From assembly GCA_001970855.1 (NCBI GenBank), contig LSSN01000364.1, positions 1 to 36,871 on the forward strand: a stretch of DNA of 36,871 nucleotides. The letters run 5' to 3'. The position numbers were made by a program, and so were the translations under genes. A model generated the notes under the pieces. That model made no database searches and had not been told where the DNA came from. It saw only the letters and a program-made list of their open reading frames with translations. The DNA comes from Smittium culicis (taxonomy: Eukaryota > Kickxellomycota > Harpellomycetes > Harpellales > Legeriomycetaceae). Below, one piece after another: positions 36,391 through 36,871 of this stretch. Numbering within the stretch: the stretch's first letter is position 1; the number at the start of each line of letters is the position of its first letter.

Positions 36391-36587
36391 TTAACCCTTT
36401 CCCGTTCAACGCTTTTAAAAAAAAACCAAATTGACGATTAATTTATGATTTTAAGCAAGCTTAATATTTGTTGGTACTTTTCAAAATTTCAATATTACTA
36501 AAGGCCTCGGAATTAAAGAAATATAATTGAACAGGTTTGCTTTTATTCCGTAGATCAAAAATAGTCTACCACCCGTTAAAGTGTTAA
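36391..36587 (-). mobile_element. TTAA mini-element, subfamily B (copy B2)
   Basis: 197 bp from TTAA (36391) to TTAA (36584-36587), the same length as B1 but inverted. The left end, TTAACCCTTTCCCGTTCAA, equals the right end of B1. The right end, read inward, is TTAACACTTTAACGGGTGG and continues TAGACTATTTTTG, like B1's left side. The block AAGGCCTCGGAATTAAA at 36501-36517 is shared in reverse with B1. Confidence 0.8.
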
Positions 36588-36714
36588 TAATAAAATTATC
36601 AAATAGTTTATCAAATGAAACAAATATCTTTACCTTATATGTGTTAGTTTAAACGTACTACTAATGTTAGGCACAAAGAGAGGATTAAAGTCAGGGCTAA
36701 GGTTTGACTTAAAA

Positions 36715-36871
36715 CTTAGACTAAGACTAAGACTAAGACTAAGACTAAGACTAAGACTAAGACTAAGACTAAGACTAAGACTAAGACTAAGACTAAGACT
36801 AAGACTAAGACTAAGACTAAGACTAAGACTAAGACTAAGACTAAGACTAAGACTAAGACTAAGACTAAGAC
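36715..36871 (+). repeat. Hexanucleotide tandem array (CTAAGA)n to the window end
   Basis: About 26 copies of a 6-bp unit. The first copy (CTTAGA) has one change and the rest are perfect to the last base. Looser versions (GGGCTAAGG, TTTGACTTAAAACTTAGA) lie just to the left, as if the array decays inward. The other strand reads TTAGTC. Confidence 0.95.

Noticed and set aside
36715..36871. Canonical fungal telomere
   Set aside because: The unit is not TTAGGG and the orientation is opposite to that expected at a right-hand end; kept only as a hypothesis.

Overview
The window looks like one end of an AT-rich fungal contig. It carries four protein-coding genes, all on the minus strand, in a central block of about 20 kb, with long gene-poor DNA on both sides. 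The fungal assignment rests on an Opi1-type phospholipid-gene repressor, an HRQ1-type RecQ-like helicase, a vacuole-type multi-FAS1 (fasciclin) membrane protein, a two-finger GATA factor, and short introns with GTAA-type donors and TAG acceptors. The extreme AT content, Ser/Asn-rich low-complexity linkers and long homopolymers would suit an early-diverging (zygomycete-grade) fungus, but the sequence alone does not fix the lineage.

Layout. Positions 1-42 are unusually GC-rich and may be the edge of a truncated exon. Positions 43-6494 hold no gene I can support. OPI1-like occupies 6495-8193 (two exons). A 2.2 kb spacer follows with a small minisatellite. The HRQ1-like helicase gene occupies 10372-16326. 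I rebuilt it as eight coding exons that sum to 4308 nt (1435 codons plus stop), with an assembly gap (13337-13895) inside one intron. The FAS1 gene occupies 16655-20275 (two exons, 1176 aa). Positions 20276-24206 hold a second minisatellite, a decayed coding-like patch and one doubtful ORF. The GATA factor occupies 24207-26261 (684 aa, one exon). The last 10 kb is gene-free.

The right flank holds the most structure. Five copies of a roughly 197-bp, TTAA-flanked, piggyBac-type miniature element are present in two subfamilies. Twice a younger copy sits inside an older one at an internal TTAA, and removing the inner copy restores the outer one (197 bp in one case, about 191 bp in the other). Other older dispersed repeats are visible, and the window ends in about 26 copies of a 6-bp unit (CTAAGA), so it may be subtelomeric or repeat-truncated.

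The genes do not form a pathway. OPI1 (lipid-gene repression) and the GATA factor are regulators, HRQ1 is a genome-maintenance helicase, and the FAS1 protein is a predicted secretory/vacuolar membrane glycoprotein. I found no convincing tRNA, rRNA, CRISPR array, virus or wholly new system. The best leads are the cysteine-rich insertions in the helicase, its stop-free 102-nt intron and possible poison exon, the nested mini-elements, and the terminal hexamer array.
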